A stretch of 14,461 nt of DNA from an uncultured Lachnospiraceae bacterium (lineage in GTDB: Bacteria; Bacillota; Clostridia; Lachnospirales; Lachnospiraceae), in the NCBI GenBank assembly GCA_910578405.1, contig CAJTQO010000051.1:1-14461 (forward strand), written 5' to 3'. Both the position numbers and the translations under genes were made by a program. Shown here in pieces: positions 14,062 through 14,461 of this stretch (positions are counted from its first letter, which is position 1; each line of letters opens with the position of its first letter). The notes beneath the pieces are model-generated. The model saw only the letters and a list, made by a program, of their open reading frames with translations, was not told the origin of the DNA and ran no database searches.

Positions 14062-14461
14062 TTATTCTTCCGCTCCCAATAGTTCCCACTGTTCCATCAA
14101 TTGCTCCAGTTCATCGGCAATCGCCGCTTTTTCTTTGGAAAGTTCCTGCAGTTTGGCAACGTTGGTGCAGATGTCCGGCTTTGCCATCTGCAGGTCAAGT
14201 TCCGCATCCCGCTTTTCCAGGGTTTCTATCCGGTCTTCCACCCGCTTTAGCTCATTTTCCCGTTTCCGCTGCCTTGCCTGCAGTTCTTTCTGCTCCTTCC
14301 ATGCCTGCTTTGACGAAAGGGGCATGTTGCTTTCGTCCGCTGCATTGGCTGTAACGTTGGGACGGTAGGAGTCAGCGCCGGTTTGCTTACCGGGAGCCGT
14401 CTGGCCATAAGAGCCATAACCGGATTGGCTGCCGACGGTTTTTGCAGCGCGCCCCTGGTTC
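14062..14461 (-). CDS. ABC-F family ATPase, C-terminal part (5' end beyond the window)
   Basis: The frame is open from the window edge to a TAA at 14062-14064, about 132 visible residues. The last 87 or so form a charged coiled coil with heptad-like spacing, from KQAWKEQKELQARQRKRENE to LEQLMEQWELLGAEE, matching the C-terminal domain of Uup/YdiF-like ABC-F proteins. Before it lies a Gly/Ser/Tyr/Gln-rich linker (NQGRAAKTVGSQSGYGSYGQ and on). The two ATPase domains would lie outside the window, so the call rests on the tail alone. ABC-F proteins act on ribosomes and not in transport. The methionine at 14325 is internal and not the start. The gene converges on the GH3 gene across the palindromic element; no clear terminator follows its stop. 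Confidence 0.75.
   Translation of the reverse strand, partial: NQGRAAKTVGSQSGYGSYGQTAPGKQTGADSYRPNVTANAADESNMPLSSKQAWKEQKELQARQRKRENELKRVEDRIETLEKRDAELDLQMAKPDICTNVAKLQELSKEKAAIADELEQLMEQWELLGAEE

Noticed and set aside
1..14461. CRISPR array, tRNA or rRNA genes
   Set aside because: No regularly spaced repeat series with spacers and no tRNA- or rRNA-like sequence was seen; the only repeats are the two-copy leader elements and the palindromic element.

Overview
The window looks like a chromosomal segment of a low-to-mid-GC Firmicute, most likely a Lachnospiraceae-type gut clostridium. This rests on strong AGGAGG ribosome binding sites, a CUT1 sugar transporter paired with a YesM/YesN-type two-component system, and a homocitrate/isopropylmalate-synthase-like protein next to NADP-isocitrate dehydrogenase. 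The family assignments come from motifs read by eye; no database search was possible.

Layout. (1) 1-54: the right end of a palindromic MITE-like repeat. (2) 107-3955: a glutamate/2-oxoglutarate module. A near-consensus sigma-A promoter carries a 24-bp near-palindrome over its -10 box. It drives a probable Re-face citrate synthase, followed by a GntR/FadR-type regulator and then icd. Icd is preceded by an unusual leader element. (3) 3956-4359: two intrinsic terminators, an inverted repeat and a purine-rich leader. (4) 4360-11428: a sugar uptake and sensing cluster with a lipoprotein solute-binding protein, two permeases, a YesM-type histidine kinase and a YesN-type AraC response regulator. No transport ATPase is encoded here, so a shared MsmX-type ATPase is expected elsewhere. 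(5) 11440-13798: a second copy of the leader element, then a cytoplasmic GH3 glycosidase. (6) 13799-14061: a truncated small ORF that runs into a complete copy of the palindromic repeat. (7) 14062-14461, minus strand: the C-terminal end of an ABC-F ATPase, cut by the window edge.

How the genes fit together. The first module would make 2-oxoglutarate from oxaloacetate and acetyl-CoA (citrate synthase, an aconitase not in the window, then Icd), probably under the FadR-type regulator. The second would import oligosaccharides, sense them at the membrane and hydrolyse them in the cytoplasm.

The least explained signal is the leader element found directly before icd and before the GH3 gene. Each copy is a direct repeat of about 30 nt with a spacing of exactly 107 nt in both loci. 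Between the repeats lies an inverted copy of the repeat's first half and then a second hairpin. The last repeat ends in a shared GGAACTGGAATAGGAGGA that contains the ribosome binding site. The stem sequence differs between the loci, but the pairing within each locus is kept, perfectly at icd and partly at the GH3 gene. Both downstream genes also begin with a run of G-ending codons.
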